From NCBI RefSeq assembly GCF_001294535.1, contig NZ_LGIC01000065.1:124001-188000 (forward strand): a stretch of DNA of 64,000 nt, given 5' to 3'. Under the pieces are notes generated by a model that had not been told where the DNA came from, did not search any database, and saw only the letters and a program-made list of their open reading frames with translations. This document shows positions 41,410 through 51,493 of the stretch, one piece after another; within the stretch, counting starts at the first letter, position 1, and each line of letters starts with the position of its first letter. Origin of the DNA: Cypionkella psychrotolerans. GTDB taxonomy: Bacteria; Pseudomonadota; Alphaproteobacteria; Rhodobacterales; Rhodobacteraceae. Made by a program: the position numbers and the translations under genes.

Positions 41410-43346
41410 TCCGCAACCCCATAGAAGGCGCGGGTGGCCTTGGCGTCTTCCTCGCTGATCTGGAAGGCTTCATCACCCAATGAGCCAAGGTTGACGTACA
41501 GATGGTTTGCATCAAGGCAATCCATCAACACGTGCTTCTGATCGGCAAGGGGAAGTGCCGCGAAGTCCTTGGTGTCGAATTTCGTCAGGTCGATGTCGTG
41601 CCGCAGATAGCCTGTTGCCTGCATGGCGTCGTAGACAGCCAGCAAAGCCGCTGTGTCCACCGCATCGGTGATCTGCGCCGCGAAAGATACGTTGAATGAC
41701 GCGAGTTCGGCATAGATGAAGGAACCGCCGCCGTTCCACGCTTGGGCCTTAGAAATCCCGCCCGGTTCACCTGCAAGAACCTTTTTCAGACGCGCAGATG
41801 TAAGTTCTTCGATGTAGTCCATTTGCTCAACTGCTATCCAGCGCCGTCGCATCTTTTGTGCAACGGCAGCAGTCGTTCCCGAACCAGCAAAAAAGTCGAG
41901 AACGATTTCACCCTCGTTGGTTGCAAGGTGTACTATGCGCTCGATCAGCCTTTCAGGCTTCGGTGTGAAATCCGAAGCAAGCTCAGCACCGACCAGTGCT
42001 ATGAGTTCCTTGGTTGCCTCTTCATTCGAACCAGCATCGGTATGAGGCCACCATGTCCATGACTGAATGCCAGTCTCTTCCTTTAGGAATTTCTTTCTGC
42101 GGGGCTTGTTTGATCCATCAACCCCAAACCAAATTCTGTTGTCCTTGAACAACTCAAGGTATTCCGCTTCAGTCTTTTTCCAGCAGTACCCGTCCTCGGG
42201 GTAGTACTTTTCACCTGATGGCGTCGTGATCCAATACATTTGATTTTCACGGCCAGCTTTGCCGTTTTTCTTCTTGTTCTGTGCTGTGAAGTCCCTGTGG
42301 ACCCACGCTCCCCTGCCGTCCTTGTCGAGGTTTTTGTATTCTGCGCGTTGCTTTTCAGTCAGTGGCAAGCGGTTCGCCTGCTCTTCAAACAGCGTCTTCA
42401 CCGTGCCGTTGGCGCGTTTTATTGTGCCCAGCGTCCGGCCATAAACAAGGATGTTGTCGTAGCCGTTCCCTAGCACCACCCTGTCATCCGGCGAAGTGCG
42501 CTTCTGCCAAGCTATGTGTGCGACAAAATTCGCCCGCCCGAAGACTTCATCCATCAAGACCTTGCAGTAGTGAACTTCTGTATCGTCCAGAGTGACGAAA
42601 ATTGCCCCGTCACGCCGAAGCAATTCCTTTGCGACCTCAAGACGGCTACGCATGAACGCCAACCATGTAGCGTGATTGAAACGGTCATTGTAGGAAAAAC
42701 CATCGTTCCCTGTGTTGTAGGGCGGGTCAATATATATCAGCTTCACGTCGCCCTTGAAGCGCTCTTTCAGTGAGTGCAGCGCTACAAGATTGTTCCCCTT
42801 GATCAGCAAGTTGTCTGAGACTTGAAACTCCCCGACAGGCTTTGCCTTGCCCGCCTTCACCGCGTCTGCGTCCCAGCGTTCCCAACCCGTCAGCACCTTG
42901 GGTTCAAACAACCGTGTGATGTCATCGGGGGCAAGGGTGGTGTTCCAGAACACCTCGTCGCGGCCTTGATCCTCTTTGGTCATGCCGCCTTCCAGTACGC
43001 AATCCTTGTAGGGCCATGACAGCACCACATCGCGCGATTGGCTGATGTAGTCGCGCCCCGTGGTCAGGCCGATCCGGTTGCCGAAAGCGGTGTAGCTGTC
43101 AGGCAGGAAAGCCTTGTTCGACACAAAGTCCTGAAACCGCACCTTGTCGAACACCAGCGCCCCAGCGACTTCGGTGAAGAAGTGCGCCTTGATTGGTTCG
43201 GATTGCAGGAGCAAGGCCAACAGTTTCGGGTCCATCTTAAGCGCGGCCTCGATCACCGCGTTCTTCAGAATCGTACCATCCGAAATGAAGGTCTGATCCT
43301 GTTGAAGAACGGTTTCCAAGTCTTGCAGAAGGTTCTGTTGCGCCAT
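41406..43346 (-). CDS. Type III DNA methyltransferase, Mod subunit
   Basis: A beta-class adenine-N6 methyltransferase of 646 aa (from ATG 43346) that also gives the system its sequence specificity. The catalytic motif DPPY is at about residues 207-210 and the SAM motif DFFAGSGTT at 484-492, with the recognition domain between them. The frame extends to a GTG at 43379; ATG 43346 ([10 protein letters not shown]) follows GAGAG and matches usual Mod starts. Recognition site unknown. Confidence 0.93.
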   Translation of the reverse strand: MAQQNLLQDLETVLQQDQTFISDGTILKNAVIEAALKMDPKLLALLLQSEPIKAHFFTEVAGALVFDKVRFQDFVSNKAFLPDSYTAFGNRIGLTTGRDYISQSRDVVLSWPYKDCVLEGGMTKEDQGRDEVFWNTTLAPDDITRLFEPKVLTGWERWDADAVKAGKAKPVGEFQVSDNLLIKGNNLVALHSLKERFKGDVKLIYIDPPYNTGNDGFSYNDRFNHATWLAFMRSRLEVAKELLRRDGAIFVTLDDTEVHYCKVLMDEVFGRANFVAHIAWQKRTSPDDRVVLGNGYDNILVYGRTLGTIKRANGTVKTLFEEQANRLPLTEKQRAEYKNLDKDGRGAWVHRDFTAQNKKKNGKAGRENQMYWITTPSGEKYYPEDGYCWKKTEAEYLELFKDNRIWFGVDGSNKPRRKKFLKEETGIQSWTWWPHTDAGSNEEATKELIALVGAELASDFTPKPERLIERIVHLATNEGEIVLDFFAGSGTTAAVAQKMRRRWIAVEQMDYIEELTSARLKKVLAGEPGGISKAQAWNGGGSFIYAELASFNVSFAAQITDAVDTAALLAVYDAMQATGYLRHDIDLTKFDTKDFAALPLADQKHVLMDCLDANHLYVNLGSLGDEAFQISEEDAKATRAFYGVAE

Positions 43347-43501
43347 GCTTTTCGATCTCTCGCCGTCACTATGTTTCACTGATTTTCAATAGGTAGGAAT
43401 GGGTTAGGAAACCTGCCTTGCCGCACCATCGCAGATTGAGTACTATCTTGCTAGGTGCCGCCGTGCCAACTTCCGCAGTGTATCCATTCCGATGAGTTAG
43501 G

Positions 43502-45142
43502 TCAGGCTTCGGCATCCCGAAACCGTTCGATGGCCTCTTTCAACTGCGACACCTTGTAGCCTTCGCTGAAATAGGTCTTCGCAGTCACCCCTTCCTTTTC
43601 ATGTCCGACAAGAGTTTGCACCATGGGCAAGGCGACCCCGGCTTGTTGCAGCCTCGTGACTATCGTGTGCCGCAGGCTGTGGAAGACGTGCTGTTCTGTC
43701 TTCAAGGCAAGAGCCGGGAGGAAAGTTTCGTTGAACCAGCGCCCCTGATTTCGCCCGAAACCATGCTTGGGGCTGTAAGGGAAGTCGGGAAACAACCTTG
43801 CTTGCGGTCCGTTTTGCCGCCTGCGGTCAACAAAACCCAACACGCCCATTTCGATCAGTTTCGAATGCAGCGGAACAAACCGCCGTGCTGCGACAGTCTT
43901 CAGGTGCTTTTTCTTATCGGGGTCATCGTTGTTGATGCTGATACACCAAATGCCGTCGATTTCTTGCACATCGCTTGCCCGGAGTGCGCAGACTTCGTTC
44001 AATCTTGCACCTGTGAATATCGCGATCAGGCTAGCCCAACGATAGCTTTCCTTCTTCACCAACGGACTGTCAGCCGCAGTTAGTTCCCTGACCATCTTTA
44101 CAATGGCCTCTGGCGGGAATGGCTTTCTTGTTTCATCCACACCTGCCGCCCGATTGCCTCCTCGAACCTTCATGCCTTCGAATGGATTTTCCTTGGCATA
44201 TCCATTGTTTACAGCCCATGCGGTGAAGGTGTGAAATGCACTCAAGTATGCATTAAGCGTCACTGGACTCATAGGCTCGATACCTGGCACCTTTGCTGCA
44301 TCTCGAAGACTCAGGTTTCGTGTAAACGGGTTCTTGTTCTTGTTTGGTGGCAAGGCAAGCAACACAGACTTAACATCTTGAGCATTCTTCTTGCTGATTG
44401 AAGCCATGGCGGTTGCACTGCCGACAAGTTCGACAAGGACACCCAGTGTTGCTTCTTGCTTTGCGCGGGTTCTTTCTACCCATGCCCCAATGCCGTCCTG
44501 TTCCTTGATGTACAGGGCAACCACTTCGGCAAGCGTCCTGCTGTCGCTGTCCGGTTGTTCCTGCTGAATTGCGGCATCCTTCTGCCTCGGATGCAGCCCA
44601 GTCGTCAGGTCCACGGATTGCAGTTTCTTTCGGTGATCATCAACCGCGTTCCAGTAGGCCAGCATGCCCGTTCGGAAGAGTTCCAGCACATCAGATTTGC
44701 TCGCCTCTATCTCAGTCCGAGGACGCCCCGAAAACGATGCAACCTTTTCAAGCGTCTTTTCGACCTCTTCAGGTCCGACCATTTCCCAGTAGTCTTCGGC
44801 CCCGGCAGCAAGGATTGAACGCGCGTTGTCTTCTGCAACCGGGTTGTACTTGTGAAGTGGCCCCTGATTGTCCAACCGCGCAATGGTATGCTGCAGCGTC
44901 TGCTGCAACACACCCTGAACAATGGTCCGAATTTCATCGTAACGCATGGAACTGCCAACCACCTGCAATCGAAGGCTTTCTCCGCAAGATGCAAGGTGTC
45001 GTGCCAGAAAGCCAGCCCGTTTCGGACACCGTGTTTGCAGGGAGATTCGCAGCCTTTGCCGCGAGACTGGGGCATTTGGGATAGGCCAGCGGAAGTAGAA
45101 AACCCCGTGCCGTGACCGGGAAAGGTAGGCTGCAAGTTTCAT
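43502..45142 (-). CDS. Tyrosine recombinase/integrase of the island
   Basis: A 546-aa site-specific recombinase. The C-terminal catalytic domain has Arg in TGARLNEVCALR (R380), the HSLRH box (H488, R491), LVGHEKEGV (H514) and the nucleophile Tyr in AKTYFSEGY (Y524). The N-terminal half (MKLAAYLSRSRHGVFYFRWP) resembles the arm-binding part of DUF6538-type phage integrases. It lies 65 bases from the tRNA-Ala target, reading away from it. Confidence 0.94.
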   Translation of the reverse strand: MKLAAYLSRSRHGVFYFRWPIPNAPVSRQRLRISLQTRCPKRAGFLARHLASCGESLRLQVVGSSMRYDEIRTIVQGVLQQTLQHTIARLDNQGPLHKYNPVAEDNARSILAAGAEDYWEMVGPEEVEKTLEKVASFSGRPRTEIEASKSDVLELFRTGMLAYWNAVDDHRKKLQSVDLTTGLHPRQKDAAIQQEQPDSDSRTLAEVVALYIKEQDGIGAWVERTRAKQEATLGVLVELVGSATAMASISKKNAQDVKSVLLALPPNKNKNPFTRNLSLRDAAKVPGIEPMSPVTLNAYLSAFHTFTAWAVNNGYAKENPFEGMKVRGGNRAAGVDETRKPFPPEAIVKMVRELTAADSPLVKKESYRWASLIAIFTGARLNEVCALRASDVQEIDGIWCISINNDDPDKKKHLKTVAARRFVPLHSKLIEMGVLGFVDRRRQNGPQARLFPDFPYSPKHGFGRNQGRWFNETFLPALALKTEQHVFHSLRHTIVTRLQQAGVALPMVQTLVGHEKEGVTAKTYFSEGYKVSQLKEAIERFRDAEA

Positions 45143-45206
45143 CGTGTGGCACCCTTGTGTGGCACACCTGAAAATCTGCAGTCTAAGTCATTGATTTAGA
45201 AGGAAC

Positions 45207-45282
<76 letters not shown>

Positions 45283-45396
45283 ATCTTTGGCACAACGTTG
45301 GGCGCGTCGTGATCGTCTTGGTGGGCGGTGTTTAGGCGAGGGCGCGGGGGGGTGCAAGAGGAAAATGCAAGCCTCCCCACGCCCGGCTTGATCAGC

Positions 45397-45735
45397 TTAA
45401 ACGTCTTCCTCGTCGCCGGCCACGTCAGTCAGATCATCCAGCGACACGGTGTCGTCGGCGTCATCTTCCAAGAGCTCATCGTCGAGTTCGGCATCATCGG
45501 CGACGCCTGCGACCAGCAGATCATCATCTGCCTCCAGATCATCAACCAGCACCGCATCATCGTCTTTTTCAGGCTGCACACGCGCGATCACGGCGGCAGC
45601 CATTTTGCGGCGTGCCGATTCGATGTCCACGACCTCACCCGTGTACGGGCTGACGATCGGGCTGCGGTTCAGGTCGTAAAAGCGCTTGCCGGTGGTCGGG
45701 CATACGCGCTTGGTGCCCCATTCTGCCAATGGCAT
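45397..45735 (-). CDS. TIGR02300 (FYDLN acid) family protein
   Basis: A 112-aa protein beginning MPLAEWGTKRVCPTTGKRFYDLN, with the KRFYDLN-x-PI signature and a long Asp/Glu-rich tail (DDDLLVAGVADDAELDDELL). The family is widespread in alphaproteobacteria; function unknown. The single-Cys N-terminus resembles half a zinc ribbon. Confidence 0.93.
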   Translation of the reverse strand: MPLAEWGTKRVCPTTGKRFYDLNRSPIVSPYTGEVVDIESARRKMAAAVIARVQPEKDDDAVLVDDLEADDDLLVAGVADDAELDDELLEDDADDTVSLDDLTDVAGDEEDV

Positions 45736-45877
45736 GGTTTTCCCTTTGTTCAGGCTGGCCCTTGCGGGCTGTCAATTCGGAATGTAGCCGCTTGCCACAG
45801 GCTTGAGCGACTGTCAAAGGCTTTTGTCAGTGTTACCGCAGTTGCGGCTGCGATGCAGATAGGTATGCTGCGGTCCC

Positions 45878-46597
45878 ATGTCCAGAGGTGCGATTTTGCT
45901 GCTTCCCGGCCCACCCCCAATAGAGATCACTCTGCGTCGCAATGCCCGCGCGCGGCGGTTTTCCTTGCGCGTATCGCAGACCAATGGCGCGGTGACACTG
46001 TCGTTGCCGACGCGGGCGCGGGAGGCCGAGGCGATGGCCTTTGCTCGCGCGCAGGAACCTTGGATCCGTGCGGCGGTAGCGCGGATGCCGCAGGTGGTCG
46101 GGGTTGGTATCGGTTCGGTGCTGCCGTTTGAAGGGCGGGCCTTGCGGCTGGAGAACGGCGCAGGGCGGTCGGTGCGGGTGGAGGGCGATTCGCTTGTCGT
46201 GCCGGGCGATCCTGAACGCGCAGCGGCGCGGGTGTCAGCTTTTCTGCGGGTGCAGGCACGCAATCGGTTGGTGGCGGCATCGGATCACTACGCCGGGCTG
46301 ATCGGGCGTAAAGTTAGCCAAGTAACGCTGCGCGACACCCGCTCACGGTGGGGATCTTGCACCTCGGATGGGTCGCTGATGTATTCGTGGCGGCTGATCA
46401 TGGCGCCGCCTCGGGTGCTGGACTATGTCGCAGCCCATGAGGTGGCGCATATGCTGGAGATGAACCATTCGGATCGGTTCTGGGCTGTGGTGCAGCACTT
46501 GTTTCCGGGCTGGCAGGCAGAACGCGGGTGGTTAAAGCGGGAAGGCGGGGCGCTACAGGCGATCCGGTTTGATGGCGGCGATCTTGATGGCGCTTGA
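45878..46597 (+). CDS. YgjP-like/DUF45 zinc metallopeptidase
   Basis: A 239-aa protein with RWGSCTSDGSLMYSWRL near residue 155 and the zinc site HEVAHMLEMNHSDRFW near 188 (HExxH plus downstream His). It matches PF01863, related to SprT/WLM proteases. No signal peptide. Substrate unknown. Divergent from the FYDLN gene; a GntR gene follows 31 bases later. Confidence 0.9.
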   Translation: MSRGAILLLPGPPPIEITLRRNARARRFSLRVSQTNGAVTLSLPTRAREAEAMAFARAQEPWIRAAVARMPQVVGVGIGSVLPFEGRALRLENGAGRSVRVEGDSLVVPGDPERAAARVSAFLRVQARNRLVAASDHYAGLIGRKVSQVTLRDTRSRWGSCTSDGSLMYSWRLIMAPPRVLDYVAAHEVAHMLEMNHSDRFWAVVQHLFPGWQAERGWLKREGGALQAIRFDGGDLDGA

Positions 46598-46628
46598 CCG
46601 CAGCAAGCTCTGGGTGCTTGGCTAGGCC

Positions 46629-47291
46629 ATGATTTCACCCTATCCCATCCCGCCGCGATTGGCCGACCCAAATGCTGCCGCCCATGAGCGGGTGTATCGC
46701 AGCCTGCGCCAGCAGGTGTTGCATGGCGAACTTGCGCCCGGTCAGGCGATGACCCTGCGCGGTATTGCGGAACAATTTGGCGTCTCGATGACCCCGGCGC
46801 GCGAGGCGGCGCGGCGGTTGGTGGCTGAGGGGGCGTTTACGATGTCTTCGTCAGGGCGGATTTCAACACCGGAACTTACCCCGGAACGCATTGAGGAACT
46901 GGCCGCGATCCGCGCTATGCTGGAGCCGGAGATGGCGTCGCGGGCGCTGCCGCGAGCGCATTTCGCGTTGATCGACCGTTTGGCTGCGATCAATGCGCTG
47001 AACCAAGAGGCGGTGATGAACCAAGATGCGGTGGGCTATGTGCGCACCAATCTGGAGTTTCACCGCACGCTTTATCTGCGCGCCCAGACCCCGGCGATGC
47101 TGGCCCTGTGCGAGACGGTCTGGCTGCAACTGGGGCCGACAATGCGCGCGCTTTACCAGAAGTTGCGTAGGCGGGACATGCCGCAACACCACCGGATGAT
47201 CCTCGCGGCCTTGCGGGCAGGCGATGAGCCGGGGCTGCGCTTGGCGGTGCGCACGGATGTCACACAGGGGCTGCGACATTTGGCGTCCTAG
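46629..47291 (+). CDS. GntR family regulator (FCD/FadR subfamily)
   Basis: A 220-aa regulator. The winged HTH covers residues ~17-80 (VYRSLRQQVLHGELAPGQAM, then IAEQFGVSMTPAREAARRL). The FCD effector domain follows (LAAIRAMLEPEMASRALPRA; LEFHRTLYLRAQTP). These respond to small carboxylates. It may control the dioxygenase gene 54 bases downstream; I saw no operator that proves it. Confidence 0.9.
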   Translation: MISPYPIPPRLADPNAAAHERVYRSLRQQVLHGELAPGQAMTLRGIAEQFGVSMTPAREAARRLVAEGAFTMSSSGRISTPELTPERIEELAAIRAMLEPEMASRALPRAHFALIDRLAAINALNQEAVMNQDAVGYVRTNLEFHRTLYLRAQTPAMLALCETVWLQLGPTMRALYQKLRRRDMPQHHRMILAALRAGDEPGLRLAVRTDVTQGLRHLAS

Positions 47292-47345
47292 GCGACGGAA
47301 TCGCTGGCCTGTGGCGTTTCAGCTGTGACTTACACAGGAGTTGCC

Positions 47346-48083
47346 ATGCGCCCGCTTTCCACCATCGACCGCCGCACCGTCTTGAAGGCGCTTACACTCG
47401 CTCCATTGGCGATGCTGCCCGGCGGTCTGGCGACGCGGGCTGAAACTGCCGGGTTGATCTCCACCGATGTCTGCCAGTTGCAACAAGAAGTGACGGAGGG
47501 GCCGTTCTACATCGACCCCAAACTGCTGCGCTCCGATATCACCGAGGGCAAACCGGGCCTGCCTATGCAGTTGCGTTTGCAGGTGGTGACGGCGGATTGC
47601 GTGCCCGTGGTGGGCGCGCGAGTGGATGTGTGGCATTGCGATGCTTTGGGGGTGTATGCCGGCGTGCAGAATATGGGGGACGGCGGTGATACCAGTGGCC
47701 AAACTTTTCTGCGTGGCACGCAACAGACGGATAATGCTGGCACTGTGACATTTCAAACCGTGTTCCCCGGCTGGTATCGCGGGCGCACGACGCATGTGCA
47801 TTATAAGGTGTTTCTGGATGCACAAACCGTGCTGACCAGCCAGATTTTCTTTGATGAGGCGGTCAATGCTGAGATTTACGCCGAGCATCCCGCCTATGCC
47901 CGCCAAGCTGAACGCGACATGCTAAACGCCGACGATGGCATTGCCGCTGATGCCGGGGATGGCGCTTATGCGCGGGTCAAAATGACCGAGCCGGATGGCG
48001 CAATGGAGGCGGCTTTGGTGGTCGGGATCAGCCCGGACGGAGGCTCTGCCGGGCTGCTGGATTGGCTGTGGAAAAAGGCCTGA
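47346..48083 (+). CDS. Exported intradiol ring-cleavage dioxygenase
   Basis: A 245-aa protein with a twin-Arg-like leader (DRRTVLKALTLAPLAMLPGG), then EVTEGPFYIDPKLLRSDI, VDVWHCDALGVYAG, FQTVFPGWYRGRTTHVHYKV. The two Tyr and two His (THVH) are the Fe(III) ligands of intradiol dioxygenases such as protocatechuate 3,4-dioxygenase beta. Members with leader peptides are less understood than the cytoplasmic enzymes. AGGAG precedes ATG 47346. No other aromatic pathway genes are nearby. Confidence 0.87.
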   Translation: MRPLSTIDRRTVLKALTLAPLAMLPGGLATRAETAGLISTDVCQLQQEVTEGPFYIDPKLLRSDITEGKPGLPMQLRLQVVTADCVPVVGARVDVWHCDALGVYAGVQNMGDGGDTSGQTFLRGTQQTDNAGTVTFQTVFPGWYRGRTTHVHYKVFLDAQTVLTSQIFFDEAVNAEIYAEHPAYARQAERDMLNADDGIAADAGDGAYARVKMTEPDGAMEAALVVGISPDGGSAGLLDWLWKKA

Positions 48084-48100
48084 GGCGGCGCGCGTCCCTG

Positions 48101-48141
48101 CCTTACGGGCGATCTTCGCATAAGCGAAGACGCCTGTAAGG
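48101..48141. terminator. Long hairpin between convergent dioxygenase and lpdA genes
   Basis: CCTTACGGGCG pairs with CGCCTGTAAGG (one G-T), then TCTTCGC with GCGAAGA around an ATAA loop; one A is bulged. About 18 base pairs in a 72-base convergent gap. There is no T tract, so termination is inferred from position only. Confidence 0.55.
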
Positions 48142-48155
48142 GCGGAGGAGCGTGC

Positions 48156-49544
48156 TTAGGCGTGAATCGCACCGTCGCCACAAGCCAGCGCCGCTTCGCG
48201 CACCGCTTCGCTATAGGTGGGGTGGGCGTGGCAAGTCATCGCCAGATCTTGTGCTGACGCGCCAAATTCCATCGCCACGCAGACCTCGTGGATCAGATCG
48301 CCTGCGCCCGGCCCGATGATATGGCAACCCAAGATGCGGTCGGTGGTCGCATCCGCGAGCATTTTCACGAAACCCTCGGCCTGAAACACCGCTTTGGCGC
48401 GCGCATTGCCCATGAACGGGAATTTGCCGACCTTGTAAGCGCGGCCCTGTTCTTTCAGCTGTTCTTCGGTGGCCCCCACCGATGCCACTTCTGGCGAGGT
48501 GTAAACCACGCCGGGGATGACGCCATAATTCACATGGCCCGCTTTGCCAGCCATGATCTCGGCCAAAGCCATGCCCTCGTCTTCGGCTTTATGCGCCAGC
48601 ATTGGGCCGACAATCGCATCACCAATCGCATACAAGCCGCTGATATTGGTGGCGAAATGTGCATCGGTCTTGACCTGACCACGCGGCAGCATCTCAACCC
48701 CCAACGCCTCTAGCCCCAGACCTTTGACGAAAGGTTTGCGCCCTGTCGCGACCAGAACCACCTCGGCTTCCAGGCTGGCTTCAGTGTCGTTCTTGCGCAG
48801 TTTGTAAGTCACCTGGGCCATGCCGTCTTTGGTTTCAACACCCTGCACGGCAGCCCCCAGAACGAACTTAAAGCCTTGTTTCGTCAGGATCCGTTGGAAG
48901 GATTTAGCCACCTCAGCATCCATGCCGGGAGTGATCGCATCCAGATACTCGACCACTGTCACCTGCGTGCCCAACCGCGCATAAACCGAGCCCATCTCCA
49001 GCCCGATCACACCTGCCCCAATCACCACCATGGTTTTCGGGATCGACGGCAGCGCCAAAGCCCCGGTGGAGGTCACCACAATCGTCTCATCCACGGTGAC
49101 ACCGGGCAGGCTCGACGGCTCGGACCCCGTTGCAATCACGATGTTTTTCGCCTCATGCACCTCGTCGCCGATCTGTACTTTGCCCGGCGCGGGGATAGTG
49201 GCCCAGCCTTTCAGCCAGGTGATCTTGTTCTTCTTGAACAGAAACTCGATGCCCTTGGTGTTGCCATTCACAACATCGGTTTTGTAGGACTGCATTTTCA
49301 ACCAATCGACCGTCGGCGCGCCACCCATAAGCCCCATTTTCTCAAAGTTTTCATGCACTTCATGCAAGCTATGCGTCGCATGCAGCAGGGCTTTCGACGG
49401 GATGCAGCCGATATTCAGGCAGGTGCCGCCCAAAGTCTCGCGCCCCTCGACCACGGCCACGTTCAGGCCCAGTTGCGCGGCCCGGATGGCGCAAACATAG
49501 CCGCCGGGGCCAGCACCGATGATGATTGCGTCAAAACTTGCCAT
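48156..49544 (-). CDS. lpdA: Dihydrolipoyl dehydrogenase (E3)
   Basis: FAD enzyme that reoxidises lipoamide for 2-oxoacid dehydrogenases. The 462-aa product has [17 protein letters not shown], the redox disulfide [16 protein letters not shown] near residue 40 and the active-site base in HAHPTYSEA near 440. ATG 49544 follows AAGGA; the frame to 49673 is not part of the family. It is the last enzyme of the sucC-lpdA block and probably serves 2-oxoglutarate dehydrogenase. Confidence 0.96.
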   Translation of the reverse strand: MASFDAIIIGAGPGGYVCAIRAAQLGLNVAVVEGRETLGGTCLNIGCIPSKALLHATHSLHEVHENFEKMGLMGGAPTVDWLKMQSYKTDVVNGNTKGIEFLFKKNKITWLKGWATIPAPGKVQIGDEVHEAKNIVIATGSEPSSLPGVTVDETIVVTSTGALALPSIPKTMVVIGAGVIGLEMGSVYARLGTQVTVVEYLDAITPGMDAEVAKSFQRILTKQGFKFVLGAAVQGVETKDGMAQVTYKLRKNDTEASLEAEVVLVATGRKPFVKGLGLEALGVEMLPRGQVKTDAHFATNISGLYAIGDAIVGPMLAHKAEDEGMALAEIMAGKAGHVNYGVIPGVVYTSPEVASVGATEEQLKEQGRAYKVGKFPFMGNARAKAVFQAEGFVKMLADATTDRILGCHIIGPGAGDLIHEVCVAMEFGASAQDLAMTCHAHPTYSEAVREAALACGDGAIHA

Positions 49545-49576
49545 GGGTTTTCCTTCGTAGGGTTGGCGTGTGAGCC

Positions 49577-49596
49577 TGTACAGACTGTGTACAGAC
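49577..49596. promoter_or_regulatory. Direct repeat upstream of lpdA, possible operator
   Basis: TGTACAGAC occurs at 49577-49585 and 49588-49596, 11 bases apart (one helical turn), in the 59-base gap before lpdA. The first copy sits in the palindrome CTGTACAG (49576-49583). Confidence 0.35.
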
Positions 49597-49603
49597 GCGT
49601 GTG

Positions 49604-49999
49604 TCAGATCAAAGCCGCCACGATCATGGTGAGGCTGGCGAAAAAGCCCACCGCCCAGATGGCCGAGCGCCATGGCCGCAGCCCAAAGGCATAGGCCGGG
49701 ACGTAAAGCACGCGGGCGGCGAGGTAGATATAAGCGGCGTATTGGGTGACCGCGCTGGATTGGTTGCCCAAGGTCACCACGACGACGGCGAGGGTGAACA
49801 GGACCAGCGCCTCAAAATGATTGGTAAGGGCGCGTTGCAGCCGCGCGGTGCGCAGCGACAACTGCCGCGAAGGTGGGCGGTCGCGCGGGCTAGAGGTATA
49901 GCCGGTGCCCAGTTGCAGATTGGCCGGGATGGCGAACAGCGCGTATTGTCCGACTTGCAGCAGGCCTGCGAGCGCGAGGGCGGTGAGTTCGGGGGTCAT
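49604..49999 (-). CDS. MAPEG family membrane protein
   Basis: A 131-aa protein with four hydrophobic segments: [19 protein letters not shown], then [19 protein letters not shown] (family signature region), [20 protein letters not shown], and a last helix. Eukaryotic relatives are glutathione-dependent membrane enzymes; bacterial roles are unclear. ATG 49999 overlaps the glycosyltransferase stop by four bases. Confidence 0.9.
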   Translation of the reverse strand: MTPELTALALAGLLQVGQYALFAIPANLQLGTGYTSSPRDRPPSRQLSLRTARLQRALTNHFEALVLFTLAVVVVTLGNQSSAVTQYAAYIYLAARVLYVPAYAFGLRPWRSAIWAVGFFASLTMIVAALI

Positions 50000-51036
50000 T
50001 CTGCGGCCACTTTCTTTGCACGTTTGCGACGTTGATCCCACAGCTTGCGGTTCTCGGCGGTCAGGTAGCTGTCGCGCTGCTGTACCAGCCAAGCCAGCGC
50101 AGTTTTGTGCTGGGCCCGCAACTGCGGATCGGCATCATAGGTGGCCAGACGCGCGTTGACGCTGGGAAGATGGCGCTGGATCGAGCGGTCTTCTCCGGTG
50201 GCGCGTTCGGCAATAGTCCACATCTTTGAACCGAGCACATGGTTGGCGTGTTGCTTTGCCATGCCGTCGCCGCGGATGTTTTTCAGCAGGAACACATCTT
50301 CCGAGCGCACGAAATAATGGTGAATGTCGGCGTTCACCCAAGTCAGGTCTTCATCCTTGATGCCGCGATAATTGGCGGAAGTCGGGTGTGACTGGCCACG
50401 ATTGGGGATTTTGCGGCCCGCGCTGTTGCGCACGATCACATCGGGGGCGAGCGGGTCTTTCGGCATATGGTCGATGGCGCGGGCAAAGCGGTTGGGGCGG
50501 AACAGGGATTTGTGGAACACCAGTTGTTCCTCGATCTGGGCGGAGCACTGGGTTTGCTCGGCCAGCAAGCTGCCACCCTGCCAGATTTGCCGCCCACCGC
50601 TGGCGATAAACCGCCACGCGATAGCGACGGTATCGCAGGGGCCGACGGCTTGCAGCAGGTCGCCCACCATACCCGCCCCGGTGGTGATGTTGAGAAACTC
50701 ATCGGCATCAATGTGCAGCAGCCATTCCACATCCGCCATCGCCGGATGCGCTAAGGCTCGGGCGAGGCCTATGGCCTGCGGGGCCTCACCGGGGGTAACC
50801 TCATTGCGGATGTGAATTACAGGCTCCAGTTCCGCCAGTCGATCCGCCATCAGATCGGTGCCATCCTGACAGGTGTTGGTGACCATAAAGATGCGGTCAA
50901 AACCGATGCTGAGATGATAGGCCACCCATTCCAGCACAAACACCGCCTCGTTGCGCATACACACCACAACGGCGCGCTTGGTGCGGGGGGAGGGTGTGGC
51001 AGAGGTGGACATCAGAGTGGCGAGTTCGAGGGTCAT
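49996..51036 (-). CDS. Glycosyltransferase family 2-like protein
   Basis: A 346-aa protein with a GT-A fold: RAVVVCMRNEAVFVLEWVAYH near residue 20, and HIDADEFLNI near 105, the DxD metal/nucleotide-sugar site. It is of the Glyco_tranf_2_4 type and shares WLLHxDxDEF with the genes at 58530 and 63039. ATG 51036 overlaps the upstream membrane-protein stop (ATGA); neither it nor the in-frame ATG at 51012 has a clear ribosome site, suggesting translational coupling. Acceptor unknown. Confidence 0.85.
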   Translation of the reverse strand: MTLELATLMSTSATPSPRTKRAVVVCMRNEAVFVLEWVAYHLSIGFDRIFMVTNTCQDGTDLMADRLAELEPVIHIRNEVTPGEAPQAIGLARALAHPAMADVEWLLHIDADEFLNITTGAGMVGDLLQAVGPCDTVAIAWRFIASGGRQIWQGGSLLAEQTQCSAQIEEQLVFHKSLFRPNRFARAIDHMPKDPLAPDVIVRNSAGRKIPNRGQSHPTSANYRGIKDEDLTWVNADIHHYFVRSEDVFLLKNIRGDGMAKQHANHVLGSKMWTIAERATGEDRSIQRHLPSVNARLATYDADPQLRAQHKTALAWLVQQRDSYLTAENRKLWDQRRKRAKKVAAE

Positions 51037-51425
51037 GAAACGATCTGTTCTTTGGCTTTGGAAAGCCATTTAATTAGAGCTATACTTACTGCAATTTCTA
51101 TTATTGTAATCGCATACATAAACAGAGAAAATATCCCGATCATGTTGCTACTGATTGCATCAAGTAGAGTGTCGCCTGCCCAAAGCAAAAATAACATCAT
51201 AGCAATCTTGTTGCGTTTTTTTATAAACACAAAAAAAATGCAAAGAATAGCAGCGGTTATAAATCCAGAAATAAAACTCCAACCGGGCGTTGCCAAGTAG
51301 AATTGGAACGCTGTAGATAATAGGCTTAAGAATAAACGAAGGAAAATCTCAACTTTAAGCCCAAGCAGAGCCGCACTAATTGCACGATTCTGATCCCCAT
51401 AGCTGATTACTTCGGCTTCTGGCAC
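51033..51425 (-). CDS. AT-rich orphan membrane protein
   Basis: A 130-aa protein with about four hydrophobic segments (FLRLFLSLLSTAFQFYLA; FISGFITAAILCIFFVFI; MMLFLLWAGDTLLDAI; FSLFMYAITIIEIAVSIAL) separated by short loops (KKRNK). The DNA is visibly AT-rich against GC-rich neighbours. No family recognised. GTG 51425 follows AAGGA with good spacing; a TTG at 51446 opens the frame. It overlaps the glycosyltransferase gene by four bases. Signs of recent transfer. Confidence 0.65.
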   Translation of the reverse strand: MPEAEVISYGDQNRAISAALLGLKVEIFLRLFLSLLSTAFQFYLATPGWSFISGFITAAILCIFFVFIKKRNKIAMMLFLLWAGDTLLDAISSNMIGIFSLFMYAITIIEIAVSIALIKWLSKAKEQIVS

Positions 51426-51493
51426 TTGTATAATCCTTAAGATCAACTCTTATGGTTTGAATGGGGTGCGCAATAGATGCGCACCCTAGATTT

